NCBI GenBank assembly: GCA_000620205.1
Contig: JHVP01000004.1
Span: 248,001 to 312,000 of the forward strand
Length of the DNA stretch: 64,000 nt
Direction: 5' to 3'
Source: Geodermatophilaceae bacterium URHA0031
GTDB lineage: Bacteria; Actinomycetota; Actinomycetes; Mycobacteriales; Geodermatophilaceae
Each line of letters begins with the position of its first letter. The stretch's first letter is position 1. The position numbers and the translations under genes were made by a program. Of the stretch, positions 43,862 to 52,157 are shown piece by piece. The notes below the pieces were generated by a model. It saw nothing but the letters and a program-made list of their open reading frames with translations. It searched no databases and had not been told where the DNA came from.

Positions 43862-44752
43862 ATGACCACGGTGATCGGCCTGGCCCCCCGCGAGCGGGGC
43901 GCCGCCGCCGTGCACCTGGGGTCGATGCTGGCCCGGTCGGTCTCCGACGACGTCGTGGTGGTCACCGTCGTCCCCACCCCCTGGCCACCCAACCCCAGCC
44001 GCATCGACGCCGAGTACCTCGCCCTCCAGACGAAGGCGGCCGAGTCCGCGCTGGCCGTGGCGCGGACGCAGATCGGCCCGGACCTGTCCGTCGAGCTGGT
44101 CACCCACTCCGCGCGGTCGGTCCCCTCCGGGCTGCTCGAGGTGGCCCGCGACCGCGCCGCCACCGTGGTGGCGCTGGGCTCGTCCTCGGCGGGGGTCCTC
44201 GGTCGGGTCTCGCTGGGCGGGGTCGCCGAGCGGATCCTGCACAGCGCGGACATCCCGGTGACGCTGGCGCCGCAGGGCTTCGACACCGGCACGACCTACG
44301 CCCGGATCTCCCGGATCACCGTCGCCTTCGGCCGCGCGGACAAGGACAGCGACCTGCTGGTGACCGCCGCCTCGGTCGCTGCCGACATCGGCGCGACGCT
44401 GCGGGTGGCGTGCTTCGCCGTCCGGCCGATGACCGCGGCCTCGGGCAGCATCGAGCCCGCTGCGGAGGACCTCGTGGTCGGCGAGTGGGCCGCCGGGCTG
44501 CAGAGCGACATCCGGGAGGCCCTGCGCGCCGGTGACGGCGGAGCGAGGACCCGGGTGGATGTCGTGGTCGGTCAGGGCGGGACGTGGGCCGACGCCCTGA
44601 CCGCCGTGCCGTGGGGCACCGGCGAGGTGCTCGCCGTCGGGACCAGCAGTTCGACGGTCAGCCGGTTCTTCCTGGGGTCGCACGCCTCCAAGATCGTCCG
44701 GAACTCGCCCGTGCCCGTGTACCTGTGGCCTCGGGCCCTGCCCGGGTCCTGA
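43862..44752 (+). CDS. Universal stress protein, two tandem UspA domains
   Basis: A 296-residue protein with two Usp folds. The first (about 1-138) has VVTVVPTPWPPNP and the nucleotide loop ALGSSSAGVLGRVSLGGVAERILHSADIPV (split: ALGSSSAGVLGR, GGVAERILHSADIPV). The second (about 148-290) has RITVAFGRADKDSDLLVTAA and AVGTSSSTVSRFFLGSHASK with RNSPVPVYLWP. Both G-x9-G-[ST] type loops look able to bind ATP. It starts 15 nt after the permease and is probably co-transcribed, suggesting a link between the permease's own Usp-like tail and this protein. Confidence 0.88.
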   Translation: MTTVIGLAPRERGAAAVHLGSMLARSVSDDVVVVTVVPTPWPPNPSRIDAEYLALQTKAAESALAVARTQIGPDLSVELVTHSARSVPSGLLEVARDRAATVVALGSSSAGVLGRVSLGGVAERILHSADIPVTLAPQGFDTGTTYARISRITVAFGRADKDSDLLVTAASVAADIGATLRVACFAVRPMTAASGSIEPAAEDLVVGEWAAGLQSDIREALRAGDGGARTRVDVVVGQGGTWADALTAVPWGTGEVLAVGTSSSTVSRFFLGSHASKIVRNSPVPVYLWPRALPGS

Positions 44753-44769
44753 CCTCGGCGTCCGGGCTC

Positions 44770-46038
44770 CTACCGGAGGTCGACGAGCTCGCCGTCCCGG
44801 GCGACCACCCGTCCGGCTCGCAGGACCATCCGGCGCGCAGGGAGGTCCACGACGACCTGGGGCAGGCACTCGCCGTCCACGAGCAGGAAGTCGGCCGGGG
44901 ACCCGGGTGAGAAGTCGGCCAGCGGCAGGCCCAGCAGCTCCGCCCCACCCTCGGCCGCGACGAGGAAGCAGTCCGTCAGCTCGTCGTCCAGCCGGGCCCG
45001 GGTGAGCAGGCCCAGGAGGTGCGCGCGGTGCAGCATGTCGGCGTTGCCGAACGGGCTCCAGGAATCCCGGACGCCGTCGGAACCCAGCCCCACCCGGACG
45101 CCGCGCTGTCGCAGCTGACGCACAGGCAGCACCCGGGCCGGGTCGGGGGCCACCGTGGTCAGCCCGACCCCGGCCTCGGCCAGCTCGTCGGCCAACCGGT
45201 CGGTGTCCGGTGCGGCGGGTACGCAGAACGCGTGGCTGACCGTCACCGCGCCCTGCATGCCGAGTGCTCGGGTGCGGGCCATGATCTCCCGCAGCGGGAT
45301 GAGCCCGGCGTCGCCGACGTCGTGCAGGTGCAGGTCCACCCCGAGACCGTGGGCCTCGGCCAGCCCGAAGACCAGGTCGAGCTGGTCGTCCATCGCGTCG
45401 TCGAACCCCACGGGGTCGATCCCACCGACCACGTCGATGAGCCCGTCCCGGGCGGCGTCCGCCAGCAGCTCCGCGGTGCCCGGTGCACGCCGCACGCCGT
45501 GCTGCGGGAAGCCCACGACCTGGACGTCGACGGCGTGCGCGAGACGACGCCGGGCGTCGCCGACCCCCTGCAGGCCGTCCAGGCCGTAGGCCGGGGCCAC
45601 GTCGACGTGCGCGCGCACCGCCCGGGTCCCCGATGCCACGGCGCGCGCCAGCAGCCGGTGCGCCCGCTCGGCCACCGGTGTCTCCAGCCGCCGGTAGAGC
45701 TCGACGTCCTGCTCCGCGTACCCGGCGATGCCGTTCCCGACCGGCCTGCGGGAGACCCAGGGCTCGCCCCAGGAGGTCTTGTCGGGGTGGATGTGCGCGT
45801 CCACCAGCGACGGCAGGGCGATGAGCCCCGCGCAGTCCACGACCTCCTCCGGTCGGCCCGGCGCCGGCGCACCGGTGGTGATCACGCCGTCCACCACCCG
45901 CAGGTCCACCGCCGCGCGCCCCATCGGCCGCACGTCGCGGAGGACCGTCGTGCCACCGGCGGGTCGAGGGGGCCCGGGTGCGGCCGGGCTCGGCTCCACG
46001 TCCGCGGCCGTGCCCCCCGCGCGCGCCCGAGCGCTCAT
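44770..46038 (-). CDS. Cytosine-deaminase-like amidohydrolase
   Basis: A 422-residue metal-dependent hydrolase of the CodA/atrazine-deaminase group. Metal ligands appear in LIALPSLVDAHIHPDKT (HxH, about residue 82), VDLHLHDVGD (about 235), TVSHAFC (about 270) and GLGSDGVRDSWSPFGNADM (Asp about 328). The proline/alanine-rich N-terminal 30 residues may be an extension of a later start. It overlaps alanine dehydrogenase by 4 nt (ATGA), so it is the second gene of that operon. It likely deaminates or hydrolyses a cyclic nitrogen compound, releasing ammonia; substrate unproven. Confidence 0.8.
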   Translation of the reverse strand: MSARARAGGTAADVEPSPAAPGPPRPAGGTTVLRDVRPMGRAAVDLRVVDGVITTGAPAPGRPEEVVDCAGLIALPSLVDAHIHPDKTSWGEPWVSRRPVGNGIAGYAEQDVELYRRLETPVAERAHRLLARAVASGTRAVRAHVDVAPAYGLDGLQGVGDARRRLAHAVDVQVVGFPQHGVRRAPGTAELLADAARDGLIDVVGGIDPVGFDDAMDDQLDLVFGLAEAHGLGVDLHLHDVGDAGLIPLREIMARTRALGMQGAVTVSHAFCVPAAPDTDRLADELAEAGVGLTTVAPDPARVLPVRQLRQRGVRVGLGSDGVRDSWSPFGNADMLHRAHLLGLLTRARLDDELTDCFLVAAEGGAELLGLPLADFSPGSPADFLLVDGECLPQVVVDLPARRMVLRAGRVVARDGELVDLR

Positions 46039-47165
46039 CGTGCCGCGAGCAGGGTGGCGGGGTCGGTGAAGGACAGCTGGTGCGCCTCGGCGACCGGCTG
46101 GTTGACGAGGGCTCCCTGCAGCGTGCTCAGGCCGAGGCGCAGGGCAGGATCGGCCGTGGCCGCCGCGACCACGCCGTCCCGTGCGACCCGGACGAGGTAG
46201 GGCAGGGTGGCCGAGGTCAGCGCGAGCGTCGAGGTGCGGGCGACCGCTCCGGGGATGTTGGCCACGCAGTAGTGGATGACCCCCTCCTCGACGTAGGTGG
46301 GGTCGGAGTGGGTGGTCGGCCGGCTGGTCTCGAAGCAGCCGCCCTGGTCGATGGCGATGTCGACGACCACGCTGCCCGGCCGCATCGCGGCGATCATGTC
46401 CCGGCTGACCAGCTTCGGCGCCTTGGCGCCGGGCACCAGGACCGCACCGATCACGACGTCGGCCTCGGCGACGTAGGCCGCCGTCCGGGCCCGGTTGGGG
46501 GTCACCAGGTCCAGCCGCCCGCCGAAGATGTCGGACAGGTAGGCGAGCCGGCTCGGGCTGGTGTCGAGCACCCGGACGATCGCCCGCATGCCCAGCGCGA
46601 TCTTCGCCGCCTCGGTCCCGGCCACCCCGCCGCCGATGATGAGGACCTTCGCCGCGGGGGTCCCCGGGACCCCGCCGAGCAGGATCCCCGCGCCACCGGC
46701 GGGGTTCTCCAGGTGGTGCGCGGCGGCCTGCACGGCCATCCGGCCGGCCACCTCGCTCATCGGGGTCAGCAGTGGCAGCTTGCCGTCGGCGGTCTGCACC
46801 GTCTCGTAGGCGATGGAGTCGATCCGCCGCTCCAGCAGGAACTCGGTCAGCCCGCGGTCGGCGGCCAGGTGCAGGTAGGTGAACAGCTGCTGGCCCGGGC
46901 GGAAGCGGTCGTACTCCGCGGGCACCGGCTCCTTGACCTTGACGATCAGGTCGGCGGCGGCGAACACCGCGTCGGCCGTCGGTGCGACCTCGGCGCCGGC
47001 GGCGGCGTACTCGTCGTCGGTGAACCGGGAGCCGGCACCGGCGCCGGCCTGCACGACCACCTGGTGACCTTCGTGCACCAGCTCCACGACGCCGTCGGGG
47101 GTGAGTGCCACCCGCCGCTCGTTGTCCTTGATCTCGCTCGGTACTCCGACGACGAACGTGCTCAT
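46035..47165 (-). CDS. ald: Alanine dehydrogenase
   Basis: A 376-residue Ald that interconverts L-alanine and pyruvate plus ammonia with NAD. Markers are VGVPSEIKDNERRVALTPDG at the N-terminus, KVKEPVPAEY with the substrate Lys, FTYLHLAADRGLTEFLL, the Rossmann turn LIIGGGVAGTEAAKIALGM near 180, and VVVDIAIDQGGCFETSRPTTHSDPTY (in parts: DIAIDQGGCFETS, PTTHSDPTY). The ATG has GGAGGAGA upstream. Beside an omega-amino-acid:pyruvate aminotransferase it would recycle the alanine formed. Confidence 0.95.
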   Translation of the reverse strand: MSTFVVGVPSEIKDNERRVALTPDGVVELVHEGHQVVVQAGAGAGSRFTDDEYAAAGAEVAPTADAVFAAADLIVKVKEPVPAEYDRFRPGQQLFTYLHLAADRGLTEFLLERRIDSIAYETVQTADGKLPLLTPMSEVAGRMAVQAAAHHLENPAGGAGILLGGVPGTPAAKVLIIGGGVAGTEAAKIALGMRAIVRVLDTSPSRLAYLSDIFGGRLDLVTPNRARTAAYVAEADVVIGAVLVPGAKAPKLVSRDMIAAMRPGSVVVDIAIDQGGCFETSRPTTHSDPTYVEEGVIHYCVANIPGAVARTSTLALTSATLPYLVRVARDGVVAAATADPALRLGLSTLQGALVNQPVAEAHQLSFTDPATLLAAR

Positions 47166-47260
47166 GGCGTGTCTCCTCCGGTCAGGGGTGGGTGCGGTTC
47201 CACCGGCGAGGTCGTCCCGGCCCCGCCCCGAGCCTGCCAGGGGTGGGGAGGACGCGGTCC

Positions 47261-48655
47261 TCAGATCAGACCCTGGGCCTCGGTCAGCGTGTGCCGCAGG
47301 ACCTGCTCGATCTCGTCGAACTCGGGCTGACCGCAGATGAGGGGCGGAGCGATCTGGACGACGACGTCGCCGCGGTCGTCGGGGCGGCAGTACAGGCCGT
47401 TGTCGAACAGGGCGCCGGGCAGGAAGCCGCGGACGAGCCGCTCACGCTCCGCGGCGTCGAAGGTCTCCCGGGTGGCCTTGTCCTTGACCAGCTCGACGGC
47501 CCAGAAGTAGCCGTCACCGCGGACGTCGCCGACGATCGGCAGGTCCAGCAGCCGGCGCAGGGTCGCGCCCAGCGCGGCCTCGTTGTCCAGCACACGCTGG
47601 TTGAGCCCCTCGGCCTCCATGAGGTCGAGGTTGGCCAGCGAGACGGCCGCGGACACCGGGTGGCCGCCGAAGGTGTAGCCGTGCGGGAACGCCACGCCGG
47701 GGCGGAGGAAGGGCTCCATGACCCGTTCCGACGCGATCATCGCGCCGATCGGGCCGTACCCGGAGCTCATGCCCTTGGCGCAGGTGATCAGGTCGGGGGT
47801 GTAGCCGAACTTCTCGCAGGCGAACGTCGCCCCCTGCCGGCCGAAGGCGCAGATGACCTCGTCGGAGACGAGCAGCACGTCGTGCCGGTCGCAGATCTCC
47901 CGGACCCGCTCGAAGTAGCCCGGCGGCGGCACGAGGCACCCGCCGGAGTTCTGCACCGGCTCGAGGAAGACCGCGGCGACGGTGTCGGCGCCCTCGAAGA
48001 GGATCGCCTCCTCGATCCGGTCGGCCGCCCACAGCCCGAAGGCCTTCGGGTCGTCGGCGAACTCCGGGTGGCGGTACAGGTTGGTGTTGGGGACCCGGAA
48101 GCCACCCGGGGCCAGCGGCTCGAAGTCCTTCTTCATCGCGGGCAGCCCGGTGATGGCCAGGGCACCGTGGGGCGTGCCGTGGTAGGCCACCGCCCGGCTG
48201 ATCACCTTGTGCTTCTGCGGCTTGCCCACCAGCTTGAAGTACTGCTTGGCGGCCTTCCACGCCGACTCCACGGCCTCGCCCCCGCCGGAGGTGAAGAAGA
48301 CCCGGTTCAGGTCGCCGGGCGCGAGGCCGGCGAGCCGCTCCGCGAGCTCCGCCTGCACCGGGGTGGTGTAACCCCACACCGGGAAGAACGCCAGCTCGGC
48401 AGCCTGCTTCGCGGCCGCCTCGGCCAGCCCGCGGCGCCCGTGCCCGACCTGGACGACGAAGAGCCCGGACAGGCCGTCGAGGATCTTCCGGCCGCGGTTG
48501 TCCCAGATGTAGGCGCCCTCGCCGCGGGTGACGACCGGGACGGGCGTCTCCGGGTGGCGGCCCTGCCGGGCGAAGTGCATCCAGAGGTGGTCCGCGGCCC
48601 GGGCCGCTGTCGCGTCCGGTACGCCGGCAGGCGGCTGCTCGATCGAGGTGGTCAT
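47261..48655 (-). CDS. Class III aminotransferase (omega-amino acid:pyruvate type)
   Basis: A 464-residue PLP enzyme. LWMHFARQGRH at the N-terminus, VGHGRRGLAEAAAKQAAEL, the phosphate loop FTSGGGEAVESAWKAAKQY near 115, AYHGTPHGALAITG, VFLEPVQNSGGC, the PLP Asp in LLVSDEVICAFGRQG and the PLP Lys in TCAKGMSSGYGPIGA (about 293) place it among beta-alanine/GABA/putrescine:pyruvate aminotransferases. The ATG at 48655 has GAGGAG upstream. The gap before it holds a motif shared with the ABC transporter promoter region. With ald and a GABA-type permease it forms a plausible amine catabolic set. Confidence 0.9.
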   Translation of the reverse strand: MTTSIEQPPAGVPDATAARAADHLWMHFARQGRHPETPVPVVTRGEGAYIWDNRGRKILDGLSGLFVVQVGHGRRGLAEAAAKQAAELAFFPVWGYTTPVQAELAERLAGLAPGDLNRVFFTSGGGEAVESAWKAAKQYFKLVGKPQKHKVISRAVAYHGTPHGALAITGLPAMKKDFEPLAPGGFRVPNTNLYRHPEFADDPKAFGLWAADRIEEAILFEGADTVAAVFLEPVQNSGGCLVPPPGYFERVREICDRHDVLLVSDEVICAFGRQGATFACEKFGYTPDLITCAKGMSSGYGPIGAMIASERVMEPFLRPGVAFPHGYTFGGHPVSAAVSLANLDLMEAEGLNQRVLDNEAALGATLRRLLDLPIVGDVRGDGYFWAVELVKDKATRETFDAAERERLVRGFLPGALFDNGLYCRPDDRGDVVVQIAPPLICGQPEFDEIEQVLRHTLTEAQGLI

Positions 48656-48698
48656 GCCGTGCTCCTCGTGGCTGCGGGTCGGGCTGCGATGCCCAGAG

Positions 48699-48719
48699 TC
48701 TGCCGACATCCGCCGTCGG
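48699..48719. promoter_or_regulatory. TCTGCCGACA...CCGTCGG motif, copy 1
   Basis: TCTGCCGACA followed closely by CCGTCGG, including the palindrome GCCGAC-N7-GTCGGC, lies 44 nt upstream of the leftward aminotransferase. A near copy with a one-base shorter spacer is at 58595-58614 upstream of the leftward peptide-binding protein. Both read the same way relative to the gene. Confidence 0.4.
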
Positions 48720-48796
48720 CGCCACCCGATGACCCGCGTGGCCCTCGGCGTGCTCGACATCCCGCCACCGCGGTGGTCGGTGAGTACGGTGCGGTG

Positions 48797-49528
48797 ATGG
48801 CCGTCGGTACGCGGTACAGCCCAGGACCGGCTGCTCCCGAGGACAACCTCGGCGAGGTGATGAGCCGGGTGGCCCGGCACCTCCAAGAGGAGCACGGGGA
48901 CACCGAGGCGACCCTGCGAGCCATCACGACCGCGACCGTGCGGACCGTCCCGAACGCGGAGGACTGCGGGATCACCTTCGTGATCGGCCGCAGGAAGCTG
49001 GAGCCGCGTGCCTGGACCGGTGAGCTGCCCCGAACCGTCGACCGGCTCCAGGAGGAACTCGGACAGGGTCCGTGCGTGGACGCCGTCTGGGACCACGAGA
49101 TGGTGGTCGTCGACGACATCCGCACCGACGCGCGCTGGCCGGACTTCGCCGAGCGCGCCGCCGACGCCGGCGTCGGCAGCATGCTGTGCTTCCAGCTCTT
49201 CGTCGAGGGCGGCAACCTCGGGGCACTGAACGTCTACTCCCGCAGACCGGGGGCCTTCGACGAGGAGTCGCAGGAGATCGGGCACATGGTGGCCGCGCAC
49301 GCCGCGATCGCGCTGGCCGGCGCCCAGCACGAGACGAACCTGCGCGGGGCGATGAGCCACCGCGACGCCATCGGCCAGGCCAAGGGCATCTTGATGGAGC
49401 GGTACAAGATCACCGCCGACCAGGCCTTCGGGCTGCTCGTCCGGACCTCCTCGGTGCTCAACCGCAAGCTGCGCGACGTCGCCGACGAACTGACCGACAC
49501 CGGCCGGCTGCCCACCCGGGACGGGTGA
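48797..49528 (+). CDS. GAF-ANTAR RNA-binding antiterminator
   Basis: A 243-residue regulator. The GAF sensor covers about residues 35-170 (TVRTVPNAEDCGITFVI, LGQGPCVDAVWDHEMVVVDD, LNVYSRRPGAFDEES). The C-terminal ANTAR domain (about 180-235) has SHRDAIGQAKGILMERYKIT and QAFGLLVRTSSVLNRKLRDV with the typical aromatic/basic pattern for RNA hairpin binding. The ATG at 48797 lies 6 nt after TACGGT, a possible -10 box, which suggests a leaderless mRNA. It precedes the molybdoenzyme, which has a leader hairpin that could be a target. Confidence 0.9.
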   Translation: MAVGTRYSPGPAAPEDNLGEVMSRVARHLQEEHGDTEATLRAITTATVRTVPNAEDCGITFVIGRRKLEPRAWTGELPRTVDRLQEELGQGPCVDAVWDHEMVVVDDIRTDARWPDFAERAADAGVGSMLCFQLFVEGGNLGALNVYSRRPGAFDEESQEIGHMVAAHAAIALAGAQHETNLRGAMSHRDAIGQAKGILMERYKITADQAFGLLVRTSSVLNRKLRDVADELTDTGRLPTRDG

Positions 49529-49661
49529 TCGGCGGCTCCGCCGGCCAGCAGTTCGACCGGAGCGGGGACGCCGAGGTGCAGGACCCGACACCGGGGTGAT
49601 ACTTGAGGTGTGCCAACAGTTGACGGCTGGGCGCCGCGGGTCCGCGATGTCCCGAGGCGAC

Positions 49662-49680
49662 CCCGCCGATCGTCGGCGGG
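49662..49680 (+). promoter_or_regulatory. Leader hairpin before the molybdoenzyme
   Basis: CCCGCCGA (49662-49669) and TCGGCGGG (49673-49680) form an 8-bp stem with a 3-nt loop, ending 4 nt before the GGGAGG ribosome site of the molybdopterin oxidoreductase. It could limit ribosome access or be an RNA-regulator target. The classical ANTAR double hexaloop is not evident. Confidence 0.4.
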
Positions 49681-49697
49681 AGCGGGGAGGCAGACGC

Positions 49698-52157
49698 ATG
49701 AGCACGGTGGACCGCATCGCTGAACCCTGGGGAACCCGCACTCCCTACGGCCCGGGCGAGGCCTGGCCGGTCCGGGTGGACACCCACCTGGCCGACGGGA
49801 TCACCGTCGACGAAGTGGACCGCTGGGTCCCGTCCGCGACGCTGCTGCACTCCAACGGCGACGCCATGGACATCGCCGTCAAGGACGGCCGGATCGTCGG
49901 GGTCCGCGGAACCGCGACCGACCGGGTCAACCACGGCCGGCTGGGTCCGAAGGACCTCTTCGGCTGGCAGGCCAACCACTCCCCCGACCGGCTCACCCGG
50001 CCGCTGATCCGCCGCGACGGGCAGCTGGTGGAGACCGACTGGGACACCGCGATGGACGCCGTCGCCGGCCGTGCGCGCGCACTGCTGGACGAGCAGGGAC
50101 CCAGCGCGATCGGCTTCTACACCTCCGGGCAGCTGTTCCTCGAGGAGTACTACACCCTCGCGCTGATCGCGCACGGGGGCATCGGCACCAACCACGTCGA
50201 CGGCAACACCCGGCTGTGCACCGCGACCGCAGCCGCTGCGCTGAAGGAGTCCTTCGGCTGCGACGGGCAACCCGGCAGCTACACCGACGTGGACCACGCC
50301 GACGTCATCGCGCTCTTCGGCCACAACATGGCCGAGACGCAGAGCGTGCTGTGGACCCGGGTGCTCGACCGGCTCGCCGGACCCGACCCGCCACAGGTGG
50401 TCTGCGTCGACCCACGGCTGACGCCGGTCGCCCGCGCGGCCACGGTCCACCTGGCACCCCGCCCCGGCACCAACGTCGCGCTGATGAACGGGCTGCTGCA
50501 CGAGCTCATCGCGCACGACTGGGTCGACCGGGAGTACCTCGACGCCCACGTCGTCGGCTTCGAGGAGCTGAGGACCCGGGTCGCCGACTACCCACCCGAG
50601 GAGGCCGGCCGGATCTGCGACGTCCCCGCCGACCGGATCCGGGAAGCGGCCCGGGTGATCGGGGAGGCCGAGCGGCTGCTCTCCACGGTGCTGCAGGGCT
50701 TCTACCAGTCCCACCAGGCCACCGCCGCCGCCGTCCAGGTCAACAACGTGCACCTGGTCCGCGGCATGCTCGGCAAGCCCGGCTGCGGGATCCTGCAGAT
50801 GAACGGCCAGCCCACCGCGGAGAACACCCGCGAGTGCGGCGCCGACGGCGACCTGGCCGGGTTCCGCAACTGGTCCAACGACGCCCAGGTCGCCGACCTG
50901 GCCCGGATCTGGAACGTCGAGCAGATCCCGCACTACAGCCCACCGACGCACGCGATGCAGATGATGCGCTACGCCGAGGACGGCTCGATCCGGATGCTGT
51001 GGGTCAGCGCCACCAACCCGGCGGTGTCCCTGCCCGAGCTGGGCCGGATCCGCTCGATCCTGGCCCAGGAGCGGCTGTTCCTGGTGGTGCAGGACATCTT
51101 CCTGACCGAGACCGCCCAGCTGGCCGACGTCGTCCTGCCCGCCGCGACGTGGGGTGAGAAGACCGGGACGATGACCAACGTCAACCGGACGGTGCACCTG
51201 TCGGAGAAGGCCGTCGACCCCCCGGGTGAGGCGCGACCGGACCTGGACGTCTTCATCGACTTCGCCCACCGGCTCGGCCTGCAGGACAAGGACGGTCAGC
51301 CCCTGGTGACGTGGTCGGACGCCGAGGGTGCCTTCGAGGGCTGGAAGGAGTGCAGCCGCGGCCGGCCGTGCGACTACAGCGGGTTGACCTACGACGAGCT
51401 GCGCGGCGGCACCGGGCTCCAGTGGCCGGTCACCGACGAGCACCCCGAGGGCACCGAGCGGCTCTACGTCGACGGCCACTTCTCCAGCGACCCGGAGTAC
51501 TGCGAGAGTTACGGCCGCGACCTGGTCACCGGCGCCCCCCTGGAGCCGACCGAGTACAAGGCACTCAACCCGGACGGCAAGGCGATCATCAAGGCCGCCG
51601 CGTACGTCCGCCCGCACGAGGTGCCCAGCGTGGAGTTCCCCTTCTCCCTCATCACCGGCCGCACGCTGTACCAGTTCCACACCCGCACGAAGACCGGCCG
51701 TGCTCCGGAGCTGCAGGCAGCGGCGCCGGACGTGTGGGTGGAGATGTCGGCGGCCGACGCCGAGGTGCTGGGCGCCGGGGAAGGTGACCTGCTCCAGGTG
51801 AGCACCCCGCGGGGGTCGGTGCAGGCGCGGCTGCGGGTCAGCGGCATCCGGGACGGCGTCCTGTTCCTCCCCTTCCACTACGGGTACTGGGACACCCCGG
51901 ACGGCGACCGGCCCGGCAGCGCCGGACGGGCGGCCAACGAGCTCACCCTCACCGACTGGGACCCCGTCTCCAAGCAGCCCATCTTCAAGACCGCCGCCGC
52001 TGCCGTCCGCGTCATCGCCGCCGGCGAGGGCCAGGCCTCGCCGGCACCCACGACCACCGGATCGGCACCGGCGGCCGGCTCGCCGCCGCCCACCCGCGGC
52101 GGCCGGACGGCCCTCTGCGACGAGCAGGTGCTGGAGGGGACAGGAGAGCTGCGATGA
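49698..52157 (+). CDS. Molybdopterin (bis-MGD) oxidoreductase, nitrate-reductase/formate-dehydrogenase family, no N-terminal Fe-S cysteines
   Basis: An 819-residue DMSO-reductase-superfamily protein. The region aligning with the usual CxxCxxxC iron-sulfur motif reads ATLLHSNGDAMDIAVKDGRI, without cysteine. The probable Mo-ligand Cys is kept in VDGNTRLCTATAAAAL near residue 175. Cofactor blocks follow: GSYTDVDHADVIALFGHNMA, VDPRLTPVARAATVHLAPRPGTN (shown as VDPRLTPVA and HLAPRPGTN), GMLGKPGCGILQMNGQP, VVLPAATWGEKTGTMTN and the C-terminal LITGRTLYQFHT. The ATG at 49698 has GGGGAGG upstream. The stop overlaps the next (broken) gene by 4 nt. Substrate unknown; assimilatory-nitrate-reductase-like by sequence type. 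Confidence 0.85.
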   Translation: MSTVDRIAEPWGTRTPYGPGEAWPVRVDTHLADGITVDEVDRWVPSATLLHSNGDAMDIAVKDGRIVGVRGTATDRVNHGRLGPKDLFGWQANHSPDRLTRPLIRRDGQLVETDWDTAMDAVAGRARALLDEQGPSAIGFYTSGQLFLEEYYTLALIAHGGIGTNHVDGNTRLCTATAAAALKESFGCDGQPGSYTDVDHADVIALFGHNMAETQSVLWTRVLDRLAGPDPPQVVCVDPRLTPVARAATVHLAPRPGTNVALMNGLLHELIAHDWVDREYLDAHVVGFEELRTRVADYPPEEAGRICDVPADRIREAARVIGEAERLLSTVLQGFYQSHQATAAAVQVNNVHLVRGMLGKPGCGILQMNGQPTAENTRECGADGDLAGFRNWSNDAQVADLARIWNVEQIPHYSPPTHAMQMMRYAEDGSIRMLWVSATNPAVSLPELGRIRSILAQERLFLVVQDIFLTETAQLADVVLPAATWGEKTGTMTNVNRTVHLSEKAVDPPGEARPDLDVFIDFAHRLGLQDKDGQPLVTWSDAEGAFEGWKECSRGRPCDYSGLTYDELRGGTGLQWPVTDEHPEGTERLYVDGHFSSDPEYCESYGRDLVTGAPLEPTEYKALNPDGKAIIKAAAYVRPHEVPSVEFPFSLITGRTLYQFHTRTKTGRAPELQAAAPDVWVEMSAADAEVLGAGEGDLLQVSTPRGSVQARLRVSGIRDGVLFLPFHYGYWDTPDGDRPGSAGRAANELTLTDWDPVSKQPIFKTAAAAVRVIAAGEGQASPAPTTTGSAPAAGSPPPTRGGRTALCDEQVLEGTGELR

